Positions 11,231-20,931 of a DNA stretch of 64,000 nucleotides are shown here, in pieces. Source of the stretch: Adiantum capillus-veneris (Eukaryota > Streptophyta > Polypodiopsida > Polypodiales > Pteridaceae); NCBI GenBank assembly GCA_014529385.2, contig CM043950.1, positions 74,347,935 through 74,411,934 of the forward strand, read 5' to 3'. The translations under genes were made by a program, and so were the position numbers. The notes beneath the pieces are model-generated. The model worked only from the letters and a program-made list of their open reading frames with translations. It was not told where the DNA came from and ran no database searches. Within the stretch, counting starts at the first letter, position 1. The number at the start of each line of letters is the position of its first letter.

Positions 11231-11476
11231 CTCGGGGGGTTCACTATGTGTAAAACTACCATATCACGTGCGTTCAAGACATGTTTATAAAATCCCTTAT
11301 CTGTGAATTTTGTTAAGAATATAATGTACCCTATTCTTTTAAAATTTGTAAGTTTTTTCAAATTTGACAAAATAATGTCCTTTTGTATATATATTTCTAT
11401 AAGTTTCAAGAACTTTAAATACCCTTCTATTGAACTCACGTGATAGGTGACATTTTTATTAGGTGACCTCCCTAGG
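11231..11476. mobile_element. 246-bp MITE inside element H
   Basis: Imperfect terminal inverted repeats of about 48 bp: the left end (CTCGGGGGGTTCACTA...) and the complement of the right end (CCTAGGGAGGTCACCTA...) align by eye over a long stretch that includes TATCACGTG and GTTCAA. The flanking 8-bp duplication GGTAAAGA fits a hAT-type insertion; a Mutator-type 9-bp site is less likely. Element B lacks this insertion at the matching place, and removing it plus one TSD copy brings the flanking H peptide back into one frame. Confidence 0.75.
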
Positions 11477-12001
11477 GGTAAAGATGTAATGAGTGTTCCA
11501 TACCATTACAAGAAATATACCCTCCAAGACCAAAAAATCATAGTCAAACAACCTGTTAGGGAACTCTGAATACAGCACCAGTCCTACGAAGGACCTGAAA
11601 ACACAAAAAAGATAGATCTGGCCGAACCACGAGAAGAGCCTAGACTTGCCTACATTGCAAACGACCTGACAGAAGAAGAAGAAGAGCTTTTGTTAAGCTT
11701 ACTAAAAGAATACCGAGATATCTTTGCTTGTTCTTATAAGAATCTCAAGGGTGTTGATCCAAAAAGAAGATAAAGGCCATACACTTATAATGAGACATTT
11801 GCCAGAAAGATCAAACAAGAGATAGAAAAGATAAAGGAAGCCAAATTCATTTATCAAATTGAACAAACAAATTGGGTGTCCAATTGTGGTAGTACCCAAG
11901 AAAAATTAAAAATTAAGAGTGTGTATCAATCTAAAGAAAGTGAATGCAGCTACCATTAGAGACACTTTCCTCTTCCAATCACTGAGCATGTTTTAGAACA
12001 A
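11477..12001 (+). pseudogene. reverse transcriptase N-terminal region of element H
   Basis: Contains the acidic EEEEELLLSLLKEYRDIF stretch, YKNLKGVDP, the RPYTYNETFAR block and, after a short loss and shift, an LPIT motif, each matching B at 52,102-52,500. The reading frame is cut at 12,001 by the outer LTR of N, within the block that normally leads into the RT palm. The palm itself is at 37,087. Confidence 0.82.
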
Positions 12002-13641
12002 TGTCGGGGGATATGTGTTCAATACGTGAGCCGGGCAGGCACCGGGCCTCTAGCTGTGGGAGGTGTGAAAGAGAGAGAACAAGAGACACTGACAGCTCTA
12101 GCAATCACCGCAATCATCAATTAATTGAATATTACTTTGAGTACAACTTAGTCCTTATCCAAGGCGGGGTGTTAATAGCACTGTCACTTGGATCATCTCC
12201 TAACTAGGAGTTTAAGCTTCCATTTACAAGATTAACCGGGCCATTAATGACATGGTACTTAACAAAATGCTAATTCAATCTCTAATAGATGTGGTGATGG
12301 AAATTTTCTTCTGCTGCTTTATCTGCTTCAAATACCTCGCGGATTTTGCAAGCTTCAATTCAGTTCACTGCCTCGATCATCAAGCTTCATTTATTACTGA
12401 TTATCTTGTAACTTCCTGCTTTATGCACTTTGGATTGGCTTATCTACCATTCACGAGCTTTATCTTCACCTCTACTCGACTTGCTTTGAGTCCCTTAACC
12501 CCTGATTGGCCTGCCTCGTGCTTTCCTCTTGCTTCTTAGCTTGCTTTGTTTACCGTTCATGCCTTCTCCTGCTTTCTTCTCTTGCTTTGGTTCAAGACCA
12601 AGAGTGCTTCTGCTGCTTTGACCGAGCTCGCTTTCTCAAGCTTGCCTTCTCCTTCTCAAGTTTGATTTTGCTTACTTCAAGTTTCTTACCTTGGTTGCTC
12701 GTAAAAGCTTCAAGCTCCTTCCCCTTCCAACTTGCTTCGCTTCAACAAGTTTCTCAACTTGGTTGCTTCAAAAAATCTTCAAGCTCCTTCCCCTTCTTGT
12801 TTGCTTCGCTACGGTAAGTTTCTCACCTTGGTTGCTTCCGAAAAGCTTCAAGCTCCTTCCCCTTCTTGGTTGCTTTGGCTCATTGGCTCCCAAGATCTCC
12901 CGGGCCTCTTGCTCTCTCAAGCTTCGACCATGGCTCGGCTTTGACCAAGCTTCTTCCTTGCTCCTTCTTCCAAGCTCTTTCCAAGTTCTTCCCTTCTTCC
13001 TCCCATGTGAATTCTTTCCCCTCATGCAAAAGAGAGAGCCCTATTAATAGCCTGCCCCCTCTCTTAGCAACGATGGTGCCGATCATTGCATTTCAAGATC
13101 CGATCAAGGGCCAAAAACTCCGAGATGACACTCCAACCGAGTGGACCGGATTGGTGTGGAACTAGCCCCTGGTAAATCTTTAACGGCCAATAACTTGGCG
13201 GCCAAAACTCCGATCGCTAATCTGAAAAGACCGACATGCTCCACAAGCTGAGCAATTTAGGCCCATGCATTCACTCCATTTTTATCACCTCAGCTGCAGT
13301 TTCCCAATCGTGTACGGGTTTGCATTAACTCAAACTTCAAACTTCCATAACGTCTTCACTGTAGCTCCAATGGACGAGCCATAAAGACAGGCTAGTAGAG
13401 CACTTCAAGCACTACATCTCTAGATCATAATATCCCATTTGTGCTCACTTGAAGCATAGTCCTTTTTAGCATCCTTAAGGCATCAATTGGCCCTTTTAAG
13501 CCACCTCTGGCATACATTAATCATTAAGCTTGGCTTGTTAACAAGCCCTGATCACAGCTCAGTAAATGTGTAGGCTTCAATGAAGCTTAGCTTGCATTTC
13601 TCTTATATTTTTTTCTATCATGAAAGAGTAGTTGCACGACA
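12002..13641 (-). repeat. N LTR, left copy (3' LTR)
   Basis: Plus-strand start TGTCGGGGGATATG, end GTTGCACGACA. It aligns with the middle LTR but lacks about 560 bp found there at roughly 32,920-33,490 and has three copies of the 69-bp repeat where the middle LTR has five. The 3' identity follows from the purine tract just to its right. Confidence 0.85.
12682..12882 (-). repeat. 69-bp tandem repeat, 3 copies, in left N LTR
   Basis: The repeat unit contains CTTCAAGCTCCTTCCCCTTC and TTGGTTGCTTC. On the minus strand a unit reads as 23 residues with the motif GRSLKIF..NQGEKL. Three units here. Confidence 0.88.
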
Positions 13642-13652
13642 TCCACCCCCTC
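13642..13652 (-). other. polypurine tract of element N
   Basis: Minus-strand GAGGGGGTGGA directly before TGTCGTGCAAC of the LTR. The same tract is present beside the middle LTR at 34,059-34,069. Confidence 0.65.
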
Positions 13653-14217
13653 GGAACCTACACAGCCTCCGGTCTGTGCCAACTGCCCCCTTAATCTCCA
13701 TCTGCTTTAGGTACCTCAAGCTCTTTGCCATCACCGGACTTGCGTAACTATTATACATATGAAAAATAAAGTAAGGCTTACACCCTATCATCAAAGTTCT
13801 AGCTTAATCACTAGGTAGCTGTCCATGAGAAATCTCTGAACCGTATCTGCCGTATCTCCAAAGCACTCAATTATGGATATCCTATTTAGTGAACCCCTCC
13901 AGACTCAAGTGCTCCAGTTAATGATGCACACGGTTTGACTATTAAGCTCTCTTAAGGGAACCCTGTCAAGCTGAAGTATGCCTTACTTTGTCTGCATATG
14001 GAAGATGTGAAGATACTTCATCAATTGTCCAAAGAAGTCAACCGGAAGCTAGCCATGTAATCTTATTGACTGCATAACCAAAAACTCTTCTTACTTAGCA
14101 TAGATCTAGAAAACAAAATCTTGTACCATGCAACCTACTACAATAGATAGCTGGTAGTCTTCAAATTAGCAACTTTGTACTTTAGTAGTCCCCCGGGATC
14201 AAACGGGAAACTAATCA

Positions 14218-14359
14218 TGTCAGGACAAGGGTAGGACTAGTCACGGCCAAGGGCCAGGATGGACATGCAGTTAAGGGAGTCCCTATATTTAGCAGGCCAA
14301 GGGCCTATATAGGGCATGGCTGGGTGGAGATTGACATGTTCAGTTCCCTTGCCCTTTCA
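14218..14359 (+). mobile_element. solo LTR S, 142 bp, chromovirus family related to P
   Basis: Starts TGTCAGGACAAGGG, ends CCCTTTCA, flanked by AATCA on both sides (14,213-14,217 and 14,360-14,364). The paralogous internal copy of N near 34,672 reads straight through with one AATCA, so the insertion is confirmed by an empty site. Its GGGCCAAGGGC and CTATATAGGGCATGGCTGGG stretches resemble the LTRs of P, placing it in a related family. Solo LTRs arise by recombination between the two LTRs of a full element. Confidence 0.9.
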
Positions 14360-14454
14360 AATCATCTGTTTCACTGTGAGCATTCCTTTAAATATTTTAC
14401 AGCATCCTCCAAGATCATAGGGAAAATACAGTAATCAGGATCATCAGATTCCAT

Positions 14455-14542
14455 ATAGCATCAGGCAGTAGTAGATACTACCATATCCCTTGTGCAATAT
14501 AGGATCAGGCAGTAGTAGATACTACCATATCCCCTGTGCAAC
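14455..14542. repeat. 44-bp tandem duplication
   Basis: Two near-identical 44-bp units contain CAGGCAGTAGTAGATACTAC. The paralogous copy near 34,915 has one unit, so this is a local duplication after the two copies separated. Confidence 0.88.
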
Positions 14543-14561
14543 TGGCTCATCCAATTGTCGA

Positions 14562-15579
14562 TCAGCAATCACAGGTAAAAGCATTGGTAGTGTAAACTTT
14601 GCTCTCACTAGTATTGAAATTCCGATCATGCATATCTGAATACATCAAGTTTTTGGAAAAAATCTCTTCACTAGGCTCAAAAGATGCATCTGAAAACAAT
14701 TCGCTATCTCGTAGAAGCTCAAAATCAAGTAGTGCATCATCCAACAACTGCATAAGCTCATCATCTACTGCATCTGAACAAACTTTTCCATGCATGAATC
14801 TAGGTTGATTAGTATCCTTAGCATCTATATTTAAGAGCACTTCCAAAGCTTCGTCCAGTAAGCACATAAGATCTAGATCCACCGCTTGAGAAGTTTTGTC
14901 CATCTTGCACATCTGAGACTACTGTAAACTAAGATTTTCACATATAACATGCAGATCTGCTATAAACTGCTCTTTAAGTCTTTCACCCTCATCCAAATAT
15001 CCTTGCACTTCTGTAGCACAAAGTTCATCATGCACATTGAAAAGTTCATCTACTACCCTGTTTGTATCATCTGGATAATGAAACCAATCATATTCATCAA
15101 CAAGAGATTGCACTTCAATATGCATCCCCTCGAATCAACATCATCAATTTCATGGTCATTCTACTATAGTGTGAGCCCTGTGTCACAAATTCTTGACAGA
15201 GAAGAAGTTTGCTTCCCTGTCAGATCGATAGCTCTAGGTCACAGAAGCGTGTCAAAGGAGTCTGCACCCCCTCTGAATCATCATAATGATGTTCAAGATG
15301 AGTTTTCCAATTTGGTAGTTGTGCTTCACAAAAGCTTGTCAACGAAGGAGTCTGCAATCCCTCTGAATCAACATTTTGTAGATCTTCAAGCATATACTCT
15401 TGCTTAGTCAAGTCCTCAAAATCTGGTACATCCGAATTTAGTAAATCTGGTATACCAAAATCCATGGTCCTACTGCTCTCAACAAAAGCCCTGCTTTGAC
15501 CTATAACATTTATATCATTAATCAACTCTTTGGCAAAACCTGTACCAGTATCTTCAATCACCTCTATTACCAGAAACAT
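14562..15579 (-). pseudogene. acidic ORF of element N, unknown function
   Basis: Three minus-strand pieces (15,220-15,579; 14,919-15,125; 14,562-14,912) are rich in Asp, Glu and Leu. The last holds two related segments, AVDLDLMCLLDEALEVLL and AVDDELMQLLDDALLDFELL, an internal repeat; the first holds two DSEGxQTP segments. No known gag, pol or other family is recognisable. The pieces are separated by stops and a shift. It lies between the PBS and PPT of a non-autonomous element and may be its only protein, or a remnant of captured sequence. Confidence 0.45.
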
Positions 15580-15605
15580 TTTTCTCTAATTCTGAGTCAA
15601 TAGCA

Positions 15606-15610
15606 AAAGC
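15606..15610. repeat. TSD of element P, left copy
   Basis: AAAGC, against AAAGT at 30,728-30,732; one mismatch, acceptable for an old insertion. Confidence 0.75.
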
Positions 15611-15762
15611 TGTCGGGACACCGGCAAGTCCAGTATAGATAAGGTAAGGCTGGGCTAGGTGGTGTGGAACGGGGAGTCCAACTAGGGCAAAGGGCCAAGG
15701 GCATGCCTATATAAGGGTGGTTGGGTGGAGGACTCTCAAGTTCTAGTCACCCTCGTCCTACA
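15611..15762 (+). repeat. left LTR of element P
   Basis: TGTCGGGACACC to GTCCTACA, 152 bp, with TATATAA at 15,708-15,714 as the TATA box. Confidence 0.93.
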
Positions 15763-15763
15763 T

Positions 15764-15775
15764 TGGTATCAGAGC
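15764..15775 (+). other. primer-binding site of element P (initiator tRNA-Met)
   Basis: TGGTATCAGAGC, one base after the LTR end, continuing ATGG, complementary to the 3' end of initiator tRNA-Met. Confidence 0.95.
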
Positions 15776-16010
15776 ATGGTCTATTTTGGGCAAGAGGTCG
15801 TGGAGCTTTTTGCATGCTCATCTCTTTGAGGGCATGAAGAGCCGCCTGCTGAGGGGGACAACGAGGTCCCACTATGTGAGAAGCGCCGCTTGTGCCAGAA
15901 GGGAGGCGACCTCGACCTCTGACAAACGTTGTGTGGCTTCTCCCGGCGGATGCGCGCTGCCTTGGGGAACATTTTACGGCACTGGGGCGACGTCCAAAAC
16001 GCAAACGCGC
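15776..16010 (+). other. 5' leader of element P, left part
   Basis: GC-rich leader with short overlapping frames on both strands and no recognisable protein. It is continuous, after removal of Q, with 25,375 onward. Confidence 0.7.
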
Positions 16011-17864
16011 TGGAGAGGGGGAATGTGGAACACACCCGACACACACACAATGGCCCCTGTATAGTTCAGGGTATTCACAACACCCCTGTCCTCTCGAAAA
16101 CACCTTCAAAATAAGAAACTCACACTAGCAGGGCCTTGCCTATACTTCTCTCAAAGCACACACGCTTTGCACGATCACCAAACAGCGATCACCCCAATCT
16201 TGCCCGCTTCCCGCTCTTCCACAACTCAACACCTCTCTCTCTTTCTCTCTCACACACAGAGAGGACCCGAGGGGGGCGCACACGCTCACACACACCAGCA
16301 CCACACACCTTGGGGACGAGCAAAGAAGAAAGGGGGAAAGGGGGGAAGACGAAGCCAAAAACTGGTAATGATAGCTTTCCTTCAATGAAAAACACCCTAT
16401 ACAAGATCCGCACTGTCTGCTCTAGGCTGCACCAACAGTCCGTACTGAGGGGCATACACCTCTCTCGAAGCTCGACTCTGTCGGCACACAACTCCATAGA
16501 AAATCCACCGATGTCTTCACTTGCATAGAAGCTCCTACTTGTGGAAACCGTTGCTAGCTCCCTCTTCTTCCAAGCCCTCGTGCACTCGGGTCGCTTCACG
16601 GACCACCCATGTCGGCTCCGACCACTCTGCGCACGAAGGGTCCTCTTGGTAGCCTTTGTTGGCCCTTTCCTCTACCCAGTGTTCCCCCTTTTGAGCCGCT
16701 TCCCTGCGATCCTTCTCCCTTGGGTGTTGGCTTTGATTACACTGCGCATGAAGCGTCTCCTCCTTCCCCAAACTCAAAGCCAAACCCAAAATCCAACCTC
16801 GGTCGATAAACGCTGCGTTTCTCCTTTCCCCCTTTATGTCTTTTTTTAGAGGCCAAGAAAGAAAACTCCTTTTTTTGGCAATGGCGCCCGGCGCCACTGC
16901 CTCTCAACCAAAGCCTTTACTTTCCTTTTTTTTTTTTGCCTTTGCTCCTTATGGCTTTATAAGGCTTACTTCCCCCCCCCCGAAAGTCCAACCACACTTT
17001 TTCCTTTCCTCAACAATTCACAATCAAAGAGGCTTTTTAGTCCTCATGTCCAATGCAATGGGTGCTCCATGCGCTCGAGTTCACCGAACCCCCTTCTCTC
17101 GGAGCCCAGCCACATTAAGGCCATCTTCAAATCTCGAAAACATATCCTCTTTCCATCAATTCACACCCTCAAACATCAAGTCACAAAAGTGGGGAAAAAA
17201 ACTCATTCACTTCCATTGCAAATGTCCGCCAAGTTAAATTGGGCGTACCTTGATGCGTTTCAACTCCGAGTGGCGAGCCATGAATTTTGGTTGACTCTCC
17301 ATGTCGCATTCCGCTTTCCACAACCTTTCTGAGCTTAAAAAGATTCTTGACAGCGTGCCTACCACCACGCGCTTCGATGAGGACATACCCGACCCCCAAC
17401 AAATATTCCTCAAGCCATAACTTGTTTGTTTCAGCTCCGAATGGCGAACCGAAAAGATCGGCATGATCGAGAGCTTGAGCTTTACACGCGTATCCACTGA
17501 TCCTAGTTTTGGCCACCTCTCTGTACGTGCCTGTCTGTCGGGATCAACGAAGCCTTCTAACTCGGGACTGGCATATCTTTCACACGGAAGCCCCGTTTGA
17601 CGAGCCGTCTCGACGGGATTCTAGAGCATCTTGAACACCACATTTCGGGACACATTTTCCTCATTTTGAACACCTTGACTTGTCGTCATCATTATCTCAC
17701 TTTGGAGGCCCTCTTGGCCTAAAAAACCCCTTTAAGCACGCATTTCCGTTGCCACTTTCCTACTAAGGTCTCCCACACTGGCTTTAGCCCTCTACCATGC
17801 ACCTGTTAGCACCCTTTGCAGTGCATAGCACACATTATAGCGCGGACCAACTTTGGTTGCACCA
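16011..17864 (-). repeat. left (3') LTR of element Q
   Basis: 1,854 bp. Minus-strand ends are TGGTGCAACC and CCCCCTCTCCA. It is followed on its right by a purine tract (minus strand), which makes it the 3' LTR. It carries about 35 bp near 16,315-16,350 that the right LTR lacks. Short frames in it on both strands look like chance. Confidence 0.88.
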
Positions 17865-17880
17865 TCATTGCCCCACCCCC
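17865..17880 (-). other. polypurine tract of element Q
   Basis: Minus-strand GGGGGTGGGGCAATGA directly before TGGTGCAACC of the LTR. Confidence 0.7.
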
Positions 17881-17882
17881 TG

Positions 17883-17900
17883 TTGAACATTAATGTTCAA
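17883..17900. repeat. perfect 18-bp palindrome beside Q PPT
   Basis: TTGAACATTAATGTTCAA equals its own reverse complement. It starts two bases from the purine tract of element Q. Confidence 0.9.
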
Positions 17901-18032
17901 TCAAAAGTATCTTTATTGAACTTGAAACTTGCAACACTCTGCAAACACTCAACTACAGTGGAAAACACACCACCATATGTACAATATGTATAATATTTAC
18001 AAAAATTGCATTTCTATTACTCTTGAGTCCCT

Positions 18033-18935
18033 TCAAGTGGGTTGCCCAACCCCCCTGGTCACCATTTGATGTACATCGGCCAGCACTCCCCTATCAAAGT
18101 ACAGCTTGAGTTGTACACCATTTACCCTTTGCCTGAGAATCTTACCATTGGCTCTCACCAGTTGATAGGTTCCATTCAAAAAGGCCTTTTGCACTTTGTA
18201 CGGACCCGTCCATTTATTTTTCAACTTCTTTTCGAAGGTGAAGTCCAAGTAGCTCTCATACTTCATTACTAGGTCCCCCTCTTCTATCTTTTTTTCTGGC
18301 AGACTCTCATTGACTTTGGCCATTCTCCTTTCCCGCTGCTTCACATAGTCGTCTGTTTCTGCCTCTCTATCCATCTGGAATGCCTCAAGGCCGACAATCC
18401 TATCTTGTAAGACACCTTGTGGAGTGGCATTGATGCGCCACATACCTTTCAAAGCACCCAATTGTGCATGCACTGGCAGAACTCCCTCCTTACCATAAAC
18501 CAACTCAAATGGAGTAAAGTTGGTCGCCACTTTGTAGGACCTCCTGTAGGCCCATAAACACTTCTCTAGATTGATCTCCCATTTTGTCTTCTGCTTATAT
18601 ACATACTTCGTGAGAATTTTGATGTTTTGTCCCTTGGCACTCTCCACAAGACCATTGCATTTGGGATGATAAGGCGAGGAAAACCGATGTTGAATCTTTA
18701 GTTTTTCCACCAATGCCTACATAAGCTTGCTTCTGAATCCTTTCCCTCTATCGGAAATGAGTACCCACGACACTCCAAAACGGCAACAAATGTTATCGAA
18801 AACAGAGTGGGCCATAACCTGTGCATTTACCTCTTTCACAGCTTTGGCCTTGACCCACCTAGTGAGGTAGTCGATGGCTACCACAACATATTTCTTACCA
18901 CTTGTAGACTTAGGGAGTGGACGGATGGCATCCAA
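18033..18935 (-). pseudogene. integrase core and C-terminus of element Q
   Basis: The core has MDAIRPLPKSTSGKKY with the first Asp, VVAIDYLTRWVKAKAV, LISDRGKGFRS with the second Asp, and NGLVESAKGQ with the Glu, so the D,D,E triad is present. FELVYGKEGVLPV and a basic C-terminus with KNKWTGPYKVQKAF (GPY/F-like) follow. One TAG at 18,714-18,716 separates the two halves; otherwise 18,033-18,713 is open for 226 codons. It would insert Q cDNA. Confidence 0.92.
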
Positions 18936-19090
18936 ACCCCACTTCTCAAAAGCATTCTGAGCAATAATGGCTCCCTATGAATCAGCTACCAAACGCCTCT
19001 CTCCTATAATCTGACATTCATGGCAAGTCTTGCACCAATAGTGCACATCCTTCACCACACTAAAGGCCACCAAAACCCCGCTCTCAACAC

Positions 19091-19390
19091 TCAAAACAGT
19101 ACTTGACCTTTACCCTGGTGCCCACTCTCCTCATGACATTGCTCCAGCACCAAGTTAATTTCTTCTTTATAGAGCACTCTCCTTAGCACCCCATCTCTGC
19201 TGTAGGTCATTAGGTCTTCACCTACTAGTGTAAATTTGTGTGCTTTCTGAACTATCCTCCTCCTTTGCAGTTTAGACGAACCTTGAGGACACTTCCCTGT
19301 ACCCAATAAATCTTCCACCTCCTTCAATGACTCCCTACCTGTGTATGTGGTAGGGGCCACATATATACCTGCGACATGTACCTGCACCAC
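19091..19390 (-). pseudogene. RNase H/integrase spacer and integrase zinc region of element Q
   Basis: Minus-strand frame with LTYSRDGVLRRVLYKEEINLVLEQCHEESGHQGKGQ-type content: the short beta region and first His residues of the HHCC zinc-binding domain. The cysteines of the HHCC motif follow leftward near 19,020-19,050 (CHTCQI-type text in another frame). Several shifts. Confidence 0.7.
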
Positions 19391-19442
19391 TGCTTGCTAG
19401 TTGGTCTACCTCTTGGTTGTGTTCTCTCTTCACATGATTGAA

Positions 19443-19790
19443 CTAGATTTCTCTAAATAACTTCAACAACTTTTTGATGGCAAAAAACCAATGTTTTAAG
19501 GAATCGCGCTTTACCTGCCATTGGCCTAGGAGTTGTTTGATGACCAATAATGCATCACCTTTGACCACCAACCTGGAAATGCCGAACTCAACACATTGTT
19601 TCAAACCTAGATGGAGGGCGAGATATTCTACTTCATTGTTGGTATGAACATCCTCCAAATCCTAGGATTTTGAGAAGATTACCTTGCCGTGTGGATCATG
19701 TATCACCACACCTCCACCAGCTTTCTTTATCACCCTCCTATATGCACCATCAAACCACATGGGAAAATCTCCCATCAGGTCGGGCTCCTC
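19443..19790 (-). pseudogene. second, plant-type RNase H of element Q
   Basis: 19,443-19,658 reads TNNEVEYLALHLGLKQC and LVVKGDALLVIKQL, the Glu-containing helix and Asp-containing motif of cellular-type RNase HI. Upstream, at about 19,660-19,790, MWFDGAYRRVIKKAGGGVVI supplies the first Asp motif; one stop intervenes. A normal Ty3-type RNase H is already present at 19,803-20,303, so Q has two. This archaeal/plant-like RNase H is known in Tat/Ogre-group elements. Confidence 0.85.
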
Positions 19791-19802
19791 TTTGGCTTCA
19801 TC

Positions 19803-20303
19803 TCATACTACTCTTGGATAAATTCGCAAATCCACCGCCTTGCTGACCAAAATGTCCGCCAAATGGGACCGACTTGTATGGTCAATCTTGAGCTCAAACT
19901 TGAATTCCTGCAACTCTATCACCCACTTCATGATCCACTTCCCTGGCTTCAAGTGTAGTACTGTTTCAGGCAATAGATTGTTAGCCGTGAGCACATAAAA
20001 CTTACGCACAATGAGATGCACTTTGAGCTTTCTACAAGCAAAAACCAATGCCATGACCCACTGCTCCGCTTCAGTGTAAGTCACCTCTCCAGTACTTATC
20101 ACCCTGCTTTCAAAGTAGATAAGTTTATAGCTCCTTCCTACCTTCTTCATTAACATCGCCCCAATAGCCACGGTACCTATCCTCATTGACACATAGAAAT
20201 CATCCTCTTGGCTTGGAGGGCACACATCTGGTAGCTGACACAAAATTTCTTTCACGCTATCAAAAGCTTCTTGAGCATCTTCATCCCATTCAAAGCCATG
20301 CAC
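19803..20303 (-). pseudogene. RNase H of element Q (Ty3 type)
   Basis: Open for 166 codons: FYVSMRIGTVAIGAMLM (where the usual D of xxDAS is altered to MRI), then YTEAEQWVMALVFACRKLKVHL, then FELKIDHTSRSHLADILVSKA, the typical end. It degrades the RNA strand of the replication hybrid. Loss of the first Asp suggests it is inactive. Confidence 0.85.
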
Positions 20304-20306
20304 CTG

Positions 20307-20907
20307 CTAAGCCTTCTTTTGGAGAGGATACACATACTGTGACAGCATCCAAAAAAAACACGACAAGTACTTTAGTTTATGTACAAAGGAGGCCAAGCCT
20401 TGCGCAGTAGAGGGAGGCTCCATCAAGACTAGCGCCTTGACCTTTTTCGGATCCGCCTCAATTCCATTCTGTGACACCACATGACCTAGCAATTGCGCTC
20501 GAGGTTGTGCTAGCTTGCACTTCTCAGGGTTTAATTGACCTCCTTCTTCGTCTAGACTTTGGAAACATAGCCGGAGCTTTGACAAATATCTGCCCTTGAG
20601 CTATAGCACCCAATGTCATCCATGAAAACTCTAATGAACTTGCCCAAGTAGGGACCAAACACCCTATTCATCCAGTCTTGGAAGTTGGCGTACGCATTCA
20701 CTAAACGAAACGGCATCCTGCCCCATAGGAAAAGCACCCCCATGGAGAGATAAATGTCCTCTTCAGCTGGTCTTCAAGAGAAATCCCTATCTGAATGTAC
20801 CCTGAAAATCCATCCATAATAGAGTACCTCTCATGACCTGCCACCTGATTTAAGATTTCATCTTGGAATGGCAGCGGGTAGTGGTTTCTCTTGGTTGCCA
20901 CATTCAA
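20307..20907 (-). pseudogene. reverse transcriptase of element Q (palm and thumb)
   Basis: Pieces from right to left: RNHYPLPFQDEILNQVAGH and SIMDGFSGYIQI (palm with its first Asp), [17 protein letters not shown], then [10 protein letters not shown] with an intact xxDD pair, then LGHVVSQNGIEADPKKV. Frame changes near 20,700-20,740 and 20,560-20,590. The catalytic FMDD is retained, but the frames are not continuous. Confidence 0.88.
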
Positions 20908-20931
20908 TGGCTTCTAATCGATGCACACCCG

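Larger units (their letters stand above)
8571..12001 (+). mobile_element. element H, part 1: gag, protease, RT N-terminus
   Basis: Plus-strand gypsy element whose peptides parallel those of element B along its length, so it belongs to the same or a sister family. This part runs from gag to the conserved LPIT motif of RT and stops at N, which starts at 12,002. The rest continues at about 37,085. Its 5' LTR is not recognisable in the window. Its start near 8,570 is set only by the end of recognisable G sequence. Confidence 0.8.
13653..14561. other. N internal region, 3' untranslated part
   Basis: No frame of note. It aligns with 34,070-35,000 except for solo LTR S and a 44-bp duplication present only here. 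That paralogous copy gives an empty-site control for both events. Confidence 0.75.

Noticed and set aside
7359-15775. TGGTATCAGAGC sites as tRNA fragments or genes
   Set aside because: They lie directly after LTRs at the primer-binding position and have no cloverleaf around them.
16011-17864. Many 60-136 codon frames in the Q LTRs on both strands
   Set aside because: They lie in LTR sequence, overlap each other on both strands, and show no domain.
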